64,000 bases of DNA. Source: Sandaracinaceae bacterium (GTDB taxonomy: Bacteria; Myxococcota_A; Polyangia; Polyangiales; Houyiibacteriaceae). Positions 33,266 to 42,442 of the stretch are shown here, one piece after another. Every line of letters begins with the position of its first letter. Position 1 is the first letter of the stretch. A program made the position numbers and the translations under genes. Location of the stretch: the NCBI GenBank assembly GCA_020633055.1, contig JACKEJ010000004.1, positions 1 through 64,000 on the forward strand, written 5' to 3'. The notes under the pieces were generated by a model, which was given only the letters and a program-made list of their open reading frames with translations, was not told the origin of the DNA and made no database searches.

Positions 33266-33979
33266 TCATCGGTCCACGGAGAGGATCGCGTCCACCAGCG
33301 CGTCGGGCTGCGAGAAGTATGCGGAGTGGCTCGCCTCGAGGCTCTCCACGCGCTCCACGCGCGCTGCGTCGATGAGGCGGTCTTGCAGTGCGGGTGACAC
33401 GGCGCGGTCCTGGGTGAGGCGGATGTACGCGCGCGGCACGCGGCCATAGCGCGCATCCGTGAGCGCCAGGCGGGCGAGCGCGGGCAGGCTCGGCTCACGA
33501 CACAGGAGCGACGACGCGAGCGCCACGTCGTCCGCCGCGCAGTCTGCGTAGAGCCCCTCGACGTAGGCCTCGGGGTCGAGCCAGTCGCACACCCCGGCCT
33601 TGCTCACGTGGACGTAGGGGCGCAGGTAGCAGCCCTCGTCCTTCGCGAAGTAGTCCGCCACACGCGCGTGGCTCGGCAGCATGTACGACGCCAGGTAGAC
33701 TACGCGCCGGACGCGCTCCGGGTGGGCCTGGGCGAGCGCGCTGGCGAGGATGCCGTAGCGGCTGTGCGCAACGATGGTGGTCTGCACTTGATCGCTGAGC
33801 AGGGGCGCGGTGGCGCGCACCAAGTGCCCCAACGTCACGCGCGGAGCCCAGGCGGGGTCACGCCCACGCCCGGGCAAGTTGGGGACGAGCACCTCGCCGT
33901 GCTGGCGCAGACGCGGCGCGACCTTGTACCAGCACCACGCGCCGTGCCAGCTCCCATGGATGAGCAGAAAGCGTTTCAT
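33266..33979 (-). CDS. Alpha/beta hydrolase, 237 aa
   Basis: Short esterase-like hydrolase. Start at ATG 33979 (MKRFLLIHGSWHGAWCWYKV); the HGSWHGAW oxyanion block is typical of the salicylate-esterase/hydroxynitrile-lyase-like group. The nucleophile elbow reads IVAHSRYG (S73), where Gly-x-Ser-x-Gly is usual, so both glycines are changed. The catalytic Asp is probably in YIRLTQDRAVSP and the His in EASHSAYFSQPDAL. All three triad residues are present, so activity is still plausible. Substrate unknown. Confidence 0.88.
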   Translation of the reverse strand: MKRFLLIHGSWHGAWCWYKVAPRLRQHGEVLVPNLPGRGRDPAWAPRVTLGHLVRATAPLLSDQVQTTIVAHSRYGILASALAQAHPERVRRVVYLASYMLPSHARVADYFAKDEGCYLRPYVHVSKAGVCDWLDPEAYVEGLYADCAADDVALASSLLCREPSLPALARLALTDARYGRVPRAYIRLTQDRAVSPALQDRLIDAARVERVESLEASHSAYFSQPDALVDAILSVDR

Positions 33980-34126
33980 GCATGGAGCGTGACTCGCTCG
34001 CACACACGTCGCGCTCCGGTTCTTGTCGCGGAACTGAAGACGGCGCGCACCCGCCGCACGTGATGCGCACCCGCGTGCAACCGCGACACGCTGCGGCACA
34101 CCCGCGCACCGCCGCTCCTCCGCGCC

Positions 34127-35203
34127 TCAGCGCAAACCCTCGCGCGCGATGAGCTCACGCTTGCGCTCGACGCCCCAGCGGTAGCCCGAGAGCGAGCCGT
34201 CCCGCCGCACCACGCGATGACAGGGGATGGCCACCGCGAGCGTGTTGGCCGCGCACGCACCCGCCACCGCCCGCGTGGCAGCCGGCGCGCCGAGCCGCTG
34301 CGCGATCTCCGAGTACGTCACGGTCTGCCCCGCGGGGACCTCGCGCAACGCACGCCACACGCGCTGCTGGAACGCCGTGCCGCGCACGTCGAGGGGCAGG
34401 CTGAGCCCCAGCCGCGGCGCCTCCACGAAGCCCACTACCGTAGCGACCACACGCTCGTACGCAGCGTCCCCGCCCACCAGCGTGGCGCGCGGGAAGCGGT
34501 CCTGCAGCTCGCGCACCAGCGCGTCCGGGTCGTCCCCCAGCGAGATGGCCGCGACGCCGCGCTCGCTGGACGCCACCAGCACGGCGCCCAGCGAGCACTG
34601 CCCCACCGCGAAGCGCAGCGTCTCTTGCGCGCCGCCGGCGCGATAGCGCCCCGGGGTCATGCCGAGCATGGCCGACGACTGCTCGTAGAAGCGGCCCTGC
34701 GAGCCGAAGCCCGCGGCGTAGAGCGCCTCGGTCACGGGCGCCCCACCCTCCAGCTCGTCGCGCACGCGCCGCGCCCGCTGCGCCGCCGCGTACTGCTTGG
34801 GTGTGAGCCCGGTGTGCGCCTTGAAGAGCCGGTGGAAGTAGCCCGGGCTCAGTTGCACGGCGTCGGCCAGCTGCGCCAGCGAGGGGCACGCCTCACGCTC
34901 CTCGAGGAGGCGGCAAGCCTGCTCCACCAGCGCCGTGTTCTCGGCCTCGGGCGAGGACCCGTCGGGGCTGCAGCGCTTGCACGGCCGGCAGCCCGTCGCG
35001 CGCGCGCTCGCGAGCGTGTCGTGCAGCGTGACGTTGGCCGGGTTGGCCGTGCGCGAAGGGCACGACGGTCGGCAGTAGATGCCCGTCGTGGCCACCGAGT
35101 ACCAGAACGCACCGTCGGCGGTCTTGTCCCGTGCCAGCACGCGCGCCCAGCGGGGGTCGTGCAGCGTGTTCGTTCGGCGGGCGTGGGGTGAGATCTTGGT
35201 CAT
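34127..35203 (-). CDS. ada: Bifunctional Ada: methylphosphotriester/O6-methylguanine methyltransferase and regulator, 358 aa
   Basis: Repairs alkylated DNA and activates the adaptive response. The N-terminal zinc domain has Cys 44, 48, 75 and 78 (GIYCRPSC, CRPCKRC). An AraC-type helix-turn-helix region follows (CPSLAQLADAVQLSPGYFHR and VTEALYAAGFGSQGRFYEQS). The C-terminal methyltransferase active site is PCHRVV with Cys 328. All functional residues of E. coli Ada are present. Starts at ATG 35203; monocistronic here. No AlkB or AlkA gene is next to it. Confidence 0.96.
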   Translation of the reverse strand: MTKISPHARRTNTLHDPRWARVLARDKTADGAFWYSVATTGIYCRPSCPSRTANPANVTLHDTLASARATGCRPCKRCSPDGSSPEAENTALVEQACRLLEEREACPSLAQLADAVQLSPGYFHRLFKAHTGLTPKQYAAAQRARRVRDELEGGAPVTEALYAAGFGSQGRFYEQSSAMLGMTPGRYRAGGAQETLRFAVGQCSLGAVLVASSERGVAAISLGDDPDALVRELQDRFPRATLVGGDAAYERVVATVVGFVEAPRLGLSLPLDVRGTAFQQRVWRALREVPAGQTVTYSEIAQRLGAPAATRAVAGACAANTLAVAIPCHRVVRRDGSLSGYRWGVERKRELIAREGLR

Positions 35204-35266
35204 GACGGCTGGCTAGCGTGCCCCGCCATCATGCGCGCTCTGGTTCTTGCTTTCGAATCGGCACGC

Positions 35267-36562
35267 TCAGGCGGCCTTGGTCTTGTAGTTCGCCTCGTTG
35301 GTGCGGTACTCGGCTGCCCCGTCGACCCTCAGCTGGCGCTTCACCGTCCGCGTCGCGAAGCGGTCCACGGCGCGGCGCACGCCCGGCGCGCGCTTGGCCA
35401 GGGTGAGCGCCCCGAACCCGAGGCCCACGGGCGCGAACACGGAGGCGAAGGCCAGCGCGTCTGCCAGCTCTCGTTGGACACCCATGTCGTGGGCGGTCTT
35501 CTCCCCCACCAGCTGCGTGTAGAGGAAGCGCGTCGCGCCCTGGTCCATGCCGTGCAGCACGCGGTCGTGCCACTGCGCGGAGGTGCGGCGGTAGGCCTCG
35601 AGCGTCGCGCGGTTGAGGTCGCGCCCGCGCTCGTCGAACTTGTGGCGCAGCGTGGCCTGACACATCTGCCACGTCTCGACGATCTGCTGCGGGTCGTCGC
35701 TGAGGAACTGGTCGTGCATGCCCAGCAGCGAGGCCAGGTAGCGTCCCTGCTCCACCACGCCGCGCTCGGCCGTGGAGAACCCCCGCCCACGCGCGAGCGC
35801 ACGCTGCGCGAGGCGGTAGTTGATGGTCAGCGCGGCGCCCATCTGGTCCACCTGCGGGATGGGCGTGCCGTAGACGCCGAAGTCCCACACCGTGGGGCGC
35901 CGCAAGAGGCTCGTGCGCACCATGGCGTGCATCACGCGCACCTTCACGGCCGACTGGTACGCCTCGCCCCCGCGCCGCAGCGCACCGGGCAACGTGGCGA
36001 GCTTGAACGTGCTGGTGGTCTCCTTCATGCGCTTCGCGGCGGAGTCGCTGGTGAGCGCGCCGGTGATGACCATCGGCAGGCCCTGGTAGCCGTTGACGTA
36101 GGTCATCATGAAGGCCACGCGCGTGAGCGCCTCACCGCCCAGCGCCGAGAACAGCCGGGCGTGCTCCGAGGCGCGCTCGATGGCGTCCCAGTCCACCCAC
36201 GCGGGCACCGCCTCCATGGCGCGCAGCAGCGCCACCAGCTCGGGCGGTGCGTCGGGCACGCTGTCGATGCCGTGCGCGGCGGCCTGGTCCACCATCGCGC
36301 GCGCCTTCGGGTAGCCCAGCTCCGGGATGCGAGCGGCGAACGCGTCGGTCAGCGGGTCGCCCATCAGCGTGAGCTGCCGGAAGAACTCCACCTGCTCGGC
36401 GTCGTCCAGCAGCGCCTGCACGCGGGGCTTCCGACGCAGGATGCTGTTCTCGCCCAGGGCGGTGCGAAAGCGCTCGGGGGTGATGCCGAGGTCGAGGCCG
36501 CCATACACGGCGGGCGCGAGGGTCTGCTGCAGCTCGGTGACGTTGCGGGTGCTGTAGGTCAT
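35267..36562 (-). CDS. MpaB/rubber-oxygenase-type haem oxygenase (DUF2236), 431 aa
   Basis: Family of haem b oxygenases that includes latex-clearing protein and MpaB'. Conserved blocks are MMTYVNGYQGLPMVITGALT, the histidine segment VRVMHAMVR (208-216, H212 likely haem-related), VWDFGVYGTPIPQVDQMGAA, and the YLASLLGMHDQFLSDD helix. No signal peptide, so probably cytoplasmic. It starts at ATG 36562 and is followed by a TetR gene upstream on the same strand (start 37351), which likely controls it. The physiological substrate (unsaturated lipid or hydrocarbon) is not known. Confidence 0.88.
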   Translation of the reverse strand: MTYSTRNVTELQQTLAPAVYGGLDLGITPERFRTALGENSILRRKPRVQALLDDAEQVEFFRQLTLMGDPLTDAFAARIPELGYPKARAMVDQAAAHGIDSVPDAPPELVALLRAMEAVPAWVDWDAIERASEHARLFSALGGEALTRVAFMMTYVNGYQGLPMVITGALTSDSAAKRMKETTSTFKLATLPGALRRGGEAYQSAVKVRVMHAMVRTSLLRRPTVWDFGVYGTPIPQVDQMGAALTINYRLAQRALARGRGFSTAERGVVEQGRYLASLLGMHDQFLSDDPQQIVETWQMCQATLRHKFDERGRDLNRATLEAYRRTSAQWHDRVLHGMDQGATRFLYTQLVGEKTAHDMGVQRELADALAFASVFAPVGLGFGALTLAKRAPGVRRAVDRFATRTVKRQLRVDGAAEYRTNEANYKTKAA

Positions 36563-36673
36563 GGTCGTTTCGTTTTGGTGTGGGACCGCGGGTGGCGGCC
36601 TGGACGCGGGGTGCTCCGAGGCGGGTGACGCTCATGCCCGCGCACGCGCTGCGTCGTGTTCTTGCAAGACACG

Positions 36674-37351
36674 TCAGAGCCCCCTCGCCGTCAGCGCCGC
36701 GTCGATGGCGGCCGGCGTGTGCGGCACGGCGAGGTATGTGAGCAGCGAGCGCAGCAGCTCGCGCAGGAAGGCGCGCTCGTCGATGGCGTCGACCTCGAGC
36801 CGGGCCGCCTCGTGCCGCGCCGCGAGCATGGCCATGGCCTGGCTGAGCGCGAAGTCGATGGCGAGGGGCGGGTTGGGGTGCCCGATCTCCGTCGCGTGCT
36901 GCAGAAACTGGTCGCGGAGCATGGCGCGGATGTGCTGACGCAAGCGGCGCAGGCCCGTGGCGAACTCGTCGTCCGAGAGAGCGCGCACGTACGCAGACTG
37001 CAGCAGCGCCTGGTTCGCGCGGTAGAAGCTCATGACCACGACGGTCACCTCGGCGCTGAGGCCCACCATGTGCTTCCCGCGCGTGGGGGGTACCCGCAGG
37101 GGCGCCGCGCTCTCGAGCATCGCCAAGGTCTCGTCGACGAACACGCGGAACGCCTCGCTCACGAGCGTGCTCTTGTCGCCAAACCGCCGATTCACCGTGG
37201 CGGGCGCGACGCCAGCAGCGGCCGCGATGTCGGTCGTGGTGACGGCGTCCACCCCACGCTCGCGGAACAGGCGGAGCGCCGAGCGGATGAGCGCTTCCTC
37301 CGTGCGGCGGCTGCGGGCCTGAGTCGGGGTCGGTCGGGCGGCGGTGTTCAT
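36674..37351 (-). CDS. TetR-family regulator, 225 aa
   Basis: ATG 37351 starts MNTAARPTPTQARSRRTEEA. The HTH reads LFRERGVDAVTTTDIAAAAG followed by VAPATVNRRFGDKSTLV. The longer upstream reading crosses the palindrome at 37352-37377 and is rejected. It is encoded 111 nt upstream of the MpaB-type oxygenase on the same strand, a common regulator-enzyme arrangement, and probably represses itself and the oxygenase through that palindrome. Confidence 0.92.
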   Translation of the reverse strand: MNTAARPTPTQARSRRTEEALIRSALRLFRERGVDAVTTTDIAAAAGVAPATVNRRFGDKSTLVSEAFRVFVDETLAMLESAAPLRVPPTRGKHMVGLSAEVTVVVMSFYRANQALLQSAYVRALSDDEFATGLRRLRQHIRAMLRDQFLQHATEIGHPNPPLAIDFALSQAMAMLAARHEAARLEVDAIDERAFLRELLRSLLTYLAVPHTPAAIDAALTARGL

Positions 37352-37377
37352 ATGTAAAACGGAATTGCTTTTTACAT
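37352..37377. promoter_or_regulatory. Palindrome ATGTAAAA-N10-TTTTACAT, probable TetR operator
   Basis: Perfect 8-bp arms (37352-37359 and 37370-37377) directly before the TetR start codon, in an AT-rich island inside a very GC-rich region. Placement and symmetry fit TetR autoregulation. The arms could also overlap the -10 region of the regulator promoter. Confidence 0.7.
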
Positions 37378-37602
37378 AAGACGACACACGCGTCAATCCC
37401 TAGCGTGCAGCTGGGGGACCCTCGCGTTCCCGCGAACGACCCGCCAAGGCCAGTACGTTGCTCGTAGGATTCGGGAATGAACGACCCCAAGCGATCATTC
37501 TCGCGGCGTGGTGTTGCCGCAGGCGGGAAGCGGAGCGTGTGTTCACATGGTGTCGTCACACGCTGCTCGACGATGCCTGACGCGTCGGATGGGAGGGTCG
37601 CC

Positions 37603-40035
37603 ATGAACGGTCGCAAGGACGCTGCGCTCGGTCTGCTGGGGCTCGTGCTGATGACGGGCTGCGGCGCCCCCAGCCAACACGAGCAGGTGGTGACCAGCGC
37701 ACCCACAGCGGCCGCGAACGACGGCGCAGACCTCACCGACCTGCCTCCGGCTTGGGCCGACGCCGTCCACGCCGCGCGCGCCTACGTCGCTACGCCGCGC
37801 GACAGCCTTCAGGGGTTCATCGAGAGCGTGATGTCGGCCGGGTGGGCCACGGAGAGCGCTTCATCCGCACCCTCCGCGCCACCCGACGGAGGGGCTGAGA
37901 CGGCGCTGACCCTGGCGCGACGGGCCTTGTCCGCCGGACCTCCGCCCGCGTCCATGAGCGACGTGGTCACGCTCGTGCTCGCCCTCGAGGCGCGCTGCAC
38001 GACGGTTCCGCGCGACGCCGTGTGCCTCGGCCCCGAGGTGGGCACCATGCAGCTCGGCGTGCTCGTGGGCCTCGCGTCGTTCGGGGCTGACGTACGACTG
38101 GTGGTGCCCCGCGTGCCGCCCCTCGCGTGGTTCGACGGCGACGGCGACGACGACACCGCACCACCGCACGGCTACGCGGTCCCCGTGCCCCCTGGGTTCG
38201 AGGCGCTGCCGTGGGACCCGCGCCATGACGGCGTGCTGGCCCGTCGCTTCAGGGGCTCCGCCGGAAGCCCGTACGAGGGCGCGCAGGCGATGGCGCGCGC
38301 TCCCGAGGCGCTCCTCGGGGCGCGGGTGGAGGCTTCCGAGCGCCCGCTCGCGTGTGAGGCGCTCGACGCCTTGCTGGCCGGCCGCGCGGAGGACGAGCCG
38401 CTCGCGACGGAGCGCACCGGCGATGGCGCGGCCTCCTGCACGCGCGCCGGGGCGCGTCACCTGGCGTGGGTCGAGAGCAGCGAGCAGCCGCTCCTGTGGA
38501 CGTTGGTCGTCACTGACCCAGCCCAGCTCCCTCGCGCGCGCATGGCGGCGGAGCTCGCATCGACGCGGGCGTGGCCGTGGTTCCAGGGACACCCATCTAC
38601 CGGCGCGCAGCGCGGCACGGAGGAGACGGTCCGCGCGTTGGAGCACGGAGACCTGCTCCCTTCACTGCCCGAAGCGGACGGTTGGCACGAGGAGCACTGG
38701 GACACGGGACGACCGGGCGGCGAGCACACGGTGTTCGAGCGCACCGAGTGGATGGCGAGCGAACGCCCTGGCTGGGAGCTGAGCAGGGTGCGGACCGCGT
38801 TTCGACGTCCGAGCGGCGTGCTCGTCGGCGGCGGCGACCCCAATCCAAGAGGGCGCCCCGTGACGGTCATTCCCCAAGCGCAATACTTCGAGGAGCCCTC
38901 CCCGGGGGCATACGCTCGAGCCGTGGCGAGCATGCTCGAACGCTGCCCGCAGCTAGCCGCGCTGTCGGCACACACCATCTTGCCTTCACCAGCGTGCGAC
39001 GAGGACGAAGACATCGACTGCCGCGTCAACGACTGGGGCACGGTGCGTGTGTTCGAACGGGGCTGGTCCGGGTCTGGCATGGATGGGGTCGGCGAGTGGA
39101 CGCAGACTGCGGTGGACCTCGGGAGCTGCGAAGCGCGCGTGCTGCGTGCAAGCTATCAGCACCTCGACCCGTACTCCGGCTACGCCACCTGGGCGACCTC
39201 GGAGCGCGCCCCCCACCCGGCGCACTTTGCCGACTTCGACGCCATCCCATGGCCCGCCCACGCGAGGATACCGTTCCCCGGGGGACCGACGTTCACGGGG
39301 CGCCCGCGCGAGCAAGACGGGGCGCGCGTCTGTCGCCCCGAGCTCACGTTCACGCGGCAACGACTGCAGGCGGGCCCTTGGATCGACGGTGTCCCCGACC
39401 GTGTCCCCGCACGGCGCGTCCAGCGCGGTCGCGTGGGGGCTGTCCCCCGTGAGCTCGGGGGCACCGCCCGCGAGAACGGCACGCTCCACGTGCGCCTGCG
39501 CTTCGAGCCGCGGCTGCGGCACGGCGAGCTGGTGTTCTACACCTCGGCGCGGCACCGGTACGGGGGTGAGCGCCTGGCGGTGTACGACGCCGGACGCAAC
39601 CAGCACCGCATGCTGCTCGACAGCACGGTGCCTGGCGTGCGCGGCAACATCCAGGTGCACGACGTGGTCGGCGACGAGCTGATCCTCAGCGTCACCCCCG
39701 ACCCACGCCCCGACTTCGTCCAGCTCCCGGTCTACATCGTGCTCAACCTCGAGAGCGGTGTCGGTAGGACGCTGGACGCCACGTATCTCCGCAGCACGCC
39801 GTCCCCCGAAGCCGCGCCCAACGCGTCGTCCGCCCCTGACGACGACGCCTTCGTCGAGTCGATGGATGAAGCACAGCCCGGCGAGTACGAGGCTCCCTGG
39901 CTGGGCGACTCGTTTGTGAGGACCACCGACGGAACCCCAGAGGTCGTCGTGAGCGAAGACCTGTACGACGCCGAAGACCACCGTCGCGCGTGCATCCGCG
40001 GCACACCGCTCGCAACGCTCGTGTCCCGCCGCTAG
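37603..40035 (+). CDS. Large putative lipoprotein, 810 aa
   Basis: ATG 37603 (MNGRKDAALGLLGLVLMTGC) is preceded by GGGAGG, and the lipobox LMTGC gives the acylated Cys at residue 20. The earlier in-frame ATG at 37477 lacks a sensible signal and is rejected. The mature protein has no domain I know. It contains acidic stretches (WFDGDGDDDTAPP), an N-terminal helical part with a hydrophobic segment, and a beta-rich C-terminal half (LRFEPRLRHGELVFYTSARH). It looks like a myxobacterial surface lipoprotein of unknown role. Monocistronic. Confidence 0.75.
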   Translation: MNGRKDAALGLLGLVLMTGCGAPSQHEQVVTSAPTAAANDGADLTDLPPAWADAVHAARAYVATPRDSLQGFIESVMSAGWATESASSAPSAPPDGGAETALTLARRALSAGPPPASMSDVVTLVLALEARCTTVPRDAVCLGPEVGTMQLGVLVGLASFGADVRLVVPRVPPLAWFDGDGDDDTAPPHGYAVPVPPGFEALPWDPRHDGVLARRFRGSAGSPYEGAQAMARAPEALLGARVEASERPLACEALDALLAGRAEDEPLATERTGDGAASCTRAGARHLAWVESSEQPLLWTLVVTDPAQLPRARMAAELASTRAWPWFQGHPSTGAQRGTEETVRALEHGDLLPSLPEADGWHEEHWDTGRPGGEHTVFERTEWMASERPGWELSRVRTAFRRPSGVLVGGGDPNPRGRPVTVIPQAQYFEEPSPGAYARAVASMLERCPQLAALSAHTILPSPACDEDEDIDCRVNDWGTVRVFERGWSGSGMDGVGEWTQTAVDLGSCEARVLRASYQHLDPYSGYATWATSERAPHPAHFADFDAIPWPAHARIPFPGGPTFTGRPREQDGARVCRPELTFTRQRLQAGPWIDGVPDRVPARRVQRGRVGAVPRELGGTARENGTLHVRLRFEPRLRHGELVFYTSARHRYGGERLAVYDAGRNQHRMLLDSTVPGVRGNIQVHDVVGDELILSVTPDPRPDFVQLPVYIVLNLESGVGRTLDATYLRSTPSPEAAPNASSAPDDDAFVESMDEAQPGEYEAPWLGDSFVRTTDGTPEVVVSEDLYDAEDHRRACIRGTPLATLVSRR

Positions 40036-40089
40036 AGCTGCTAGCGCCCGAGTCAAAGTCGCGCTCCCGCCGAGCCGCGCGGCGATCGC

Positions 40090-40830
40090 TCAGCGCAGCG
40101 CCAGCTTGCCGCTCTTGGCCAGCTCCGGGTCCGTGCACGACGCCAGATTGAAGCAGCAGGGCCGGCGCTTGCCCTTGCGGAGCTTGTCGATGCTCACCTC
40201 CACGCGCTTCTGCCGGGTCCCAGCGTTCTTGGTCTCGTTGACCCAGCGCACCCACTCCCAGCGGGCCATGGGGGTGATCACGCGCCACAGGTCCTGGATG
40301 TCGGCGGAGGCGTCGGTCAGCGCATCCCGCAAGTCACCAGGCACGTCGGGCTCGGGCCATTCGCCGCTGGGCACCACCTCGACCGCCACCGTGTCACCCG
40401 GCGCCAGACCCGTCGCCCTTCGCAGCGCGTCGTCGACGTTCATGAAGTGACCGAAGTCTCCGTCGGGCTCGAGCACGGTCTGGAATGCGTGCCCCTTCAC
40501 GGTGGCGTCGACGGCGACCTGCCCACGCGAAGGGAGCTGCTTGCTAGCGGCGTCGGGCAGCCGGACGATGACGCGTCCGAGCTCGTTCGCCAGCAGGGGC
40601 CCCGCAAAGCTCACCGGCGTGCCCTTGGCCGCCTTCGCGGGCTTCGGCTTCGCCGCGGTCACCTTCGACGCGGCCTTGTTCGCGGCGGACCCCTTGGCTG
40701 CGCTCGTCTTTGGAGCCGCCTTCGACGTAGGCTTCTTGGCAGCGGTCGACTTCGGAGCGCTGGCCTTCGACGCCAGCTTCGCCTTCTTGGCGGTGGGCTG
40801 CTGAGCGCTGGTCTTCTTCTTGGCGGCCAT
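40090..40830 (-). CDS. YdeI/OmpD-associated-like protein (DUF1905) with Lys/Ala-rich N-terminal tail, 246 aa
   Basis: Residues 1-70 are a low-complexity Ala/Lys/Pro tail with AKKP, AAKP and ASKA repeats, like histone H1 or AlgP tails, which would bind nucleic acid non-specifically. The DUF1905 fold follows (RVIVRLPDAASKQLPSRGQV ... DGDFGHFMNVDDALRRATG). The C-terminal YdeI-like helical segment reads ITPMARWEWVRWVNETKNAG, then TRQKRVEVSIDKLRKGKRRP with two Cys. YdeI-type proteins are linked to peptide resistance; the function here is unknown. Start at ATG 40830. Confidence 0.85.
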   Translation of the reverse strand: MAAKKKTSAQQPTAKKAKLASKASAPKSTAAKKPTSKAAPKTSAAKGSAANKAASKVTAAKPKPAKAAKGTPVSFAGPLLANELGRVIVRLPDAASKQLPSRGQVAVDATVKGHAFQTVLEPDGDFGHFMNVDDALRRATGLAPGDTVAVEVVPSGEWPEPDVPGDLRDALTDASADIQDLWRVITPMARWEWVRWVNETKNAGTRQKRVEVSIDKLRKGKRRPCCFNLASCTDPELAKSGKLALR

Positions 40831-40979
40831 GCGGCGTCCTCCGTACGTCGGAGGCGGAGGGCCGACGTCGCCTCGGGATACGAGCCCACCTCACGCTTGT
40901 CAACGACGGCTGCGGGCCGGTTGCGCTGCGAGGGCACCCGAGCGACACGAACCGTGTCCGCTCCCCTGCCCGCGCCGCG

Positions 40980-41423
40980 TCAGTCGAAGAGCGCCGTGTA
41001 TCGGCGCTGCATCTCCTCCGGCGTGACCTCCTCGAGCGCGTGCCCGATGAGCCACTCGTGCCCGAACGGGCAACGCACGGCGCCGGAGCGCTCGCCGTAG
41101 AACTGGTCCTGCGCCGCGCGCAGCAGCGTCGCGCCCTCGGCGAGCGCCTTGGCGATGACGGCGTCGGCGTCCTCCACGTGGAGGTGGATGGAGAGCGGCG
41201 CGCGCGTCTCGGGGGCCGTGGGTGGTGCCAAGAGCCCCATCTCGGGGAAGGGGTCCGACAGCATCAGCACGGTGCCATCGAAGTCGAGCTCGGCGTGACC
41301 GACGCGGCCGCTGGGCTCCACCAACCGGTAGAGCTCCCGCGCGCCGAACACGCGGGAGTAGAAGTCGATGGCGGCGACGCAGTCGCGGACGCGCATGTAG
41401 GGGTACAGGGCTTGAGTGCTCAT
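40980..41423 (-). CDS. VOC-superfamily (PhnB/glyoxalase-like) protein, 147 aa
   Basis: Starts MSTQALYPYMRVRDCVAAID. A single vicinal-oxygen-chelate module pair is seen: VRDCVAAIDFYSRVFGAREL, GHAELDFDGTVLMLSD, then IHLHVEDADAVIAKALAEGA and DQFYGERSGAVRCPFGHEWL. The His/Glu metal ligand positions (H43-type GHAEL, H in SIHLHV, E in YGERS) are compatible with a metal site. It is close to PhnB-like proteins of unknown substrate. Third gene of the minus-strand TetR-AraC-VOC group, 105 nt downstream of the AraC gene. Confidence 0.88.
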   Translation of the reverse strand: MSTQALYPYMRVRDCVAAIDFYSRVFGARELYRLVEPSGRVGHAELDFDGTVLMLSDPFPEMGLLAPPTAPETRAPLSIHLHVEDADAVIAKALAEGATLLRAAQDQFYGERSGAVRCPFGHEWLIGHALEEVTPEEMQRRYTALFD

Positions 41424-41528
41424 GCGGTCACTGTGCCGCGGGCCCCCACATCGCGTCTTGAACGAAATTGAACTCCGCTCCGCAGGCCCGCACAGCGCCC
41501 GGTCAGACCCCGTGTGCAGCGCGCACGT

Positions 41529-42395
41529 TCAAGGCGCGGGGAGCGGCAGGTGGTACAGCTGGTGCGGCTCGGCCAGCTGATAGCGCGCGGGCGTGATGCC
41601 CGTGTGCGCGCGGAACTCGCGCGTGAGGTGCGCTTGGTCGGCATAGCCCAGCTGAGAAGCCAGCGCGGCGAGGCGCACCCCTTCCTTCTCCACGCGCCCC
41701 AGGCCCGCGCCGCCCGCACCCCGCTGCAGCGCCGCCAGCGTGGCGCGGAAGCGGACCACCCGCGCGAAGCGCTTGGGCGTCACCCCCGTGCTCTCCTCGA
41801 ACAGGTCGAGGAAGCGCCGGTGGCTGTAGCCCGACTCGCTCACCAGCGCCTGGACGCTCACCGCGGCGAGCGGGTCCGACAGGCGCGCAATCCCGTGCTG
41901 CACCACCGCGTGCGGCGCGTGGTCCGACAGGCGCTCCGTCAGCAGCGCCTGGAAGCGCAGGAGGCGCGCCCGGGCGGAGGGCAGCGCGTGCAGCTCGTCG
42001 CACCACGACTCGCTCACGGGCCCGAGCACCTCGTCGAGAGGCACGTGCACGCCGGCCAGCGCGCGCCCGGGCACACCGAGCAGCGCACGCGTGGCGCCCA
42101 CGCTCAGCTGAGCCCCCACGGTCTCGGCCCCCCGCGCCGCCTCCTTGGCATAGGCCGACGTGCGCGGCCCGCCCACGACCGCGCGGCGGATGACCTGCGG
42201 CGAACGCGACGTGTCCGCCGCGAGCAGCCGCAGCGACGGCCCCGTCAGGCGAAGCACCACGTGGGCGCGTCCGCTCGGCAGCATGCGTTCCCAGGGCAGC
42301 GCGCCACCCTGCGCAGCGGGCCCCACGCTCGGCTCACTCGCCCACAGCACGTGGACGAAGGGGCGCAGCGCAGGGCTCGGTCCGCGGACCAACAT
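41529..42395 (-). CDS. AraC-family regulator, 288 aa
   Basis: Starts at ATG 42395 (MLVRGPSPALRPFVHVLWAS), typical of the AraC subgroup with a DUF6597-like N-terminal domain. The DNA-binding region has two HTHs: AVSVQALVSESGYSHRRFLD followed by LFEESTGVTPKRFARVVRFR, and LAALASQLGYADQAHLTREF followed by RAHTGITPARYQ. It sits between the TetR gene (47 nt upstream) and the VOC gene, and may be in one transcript with them. Confidence 0.9.
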   Translation of the reverse strand: MLVRGPSPALRPFVHVLWASEPSVGPAAQGGALPWERMLPSGRAHVVLRLTGPSLRLLAADTSRSPQVIRRAVVGGPRTSAYAKEAARGAETVGAQLSVGATRALLGVPGRALAGVHVPLDEVLGPVSESWCDELHALPSARARLLRFQALLTERLSDHAPHAVVQHGIARLSDPLAAVSVQALVSESGYSHRRFLDLFEESTGVTPKRFARVVRFRATLAALQRGAGGAGLGRVEKEGVRLAALASQLGYADQAHLTREFRAHTGITPARYQLAEPHQLYHLPLPAP

Positions 42396-42442
42396 GGACG
42401 ACAGCGTGCCCTGCGCGCGCCCTCGGCACCACCCCGCGGACC

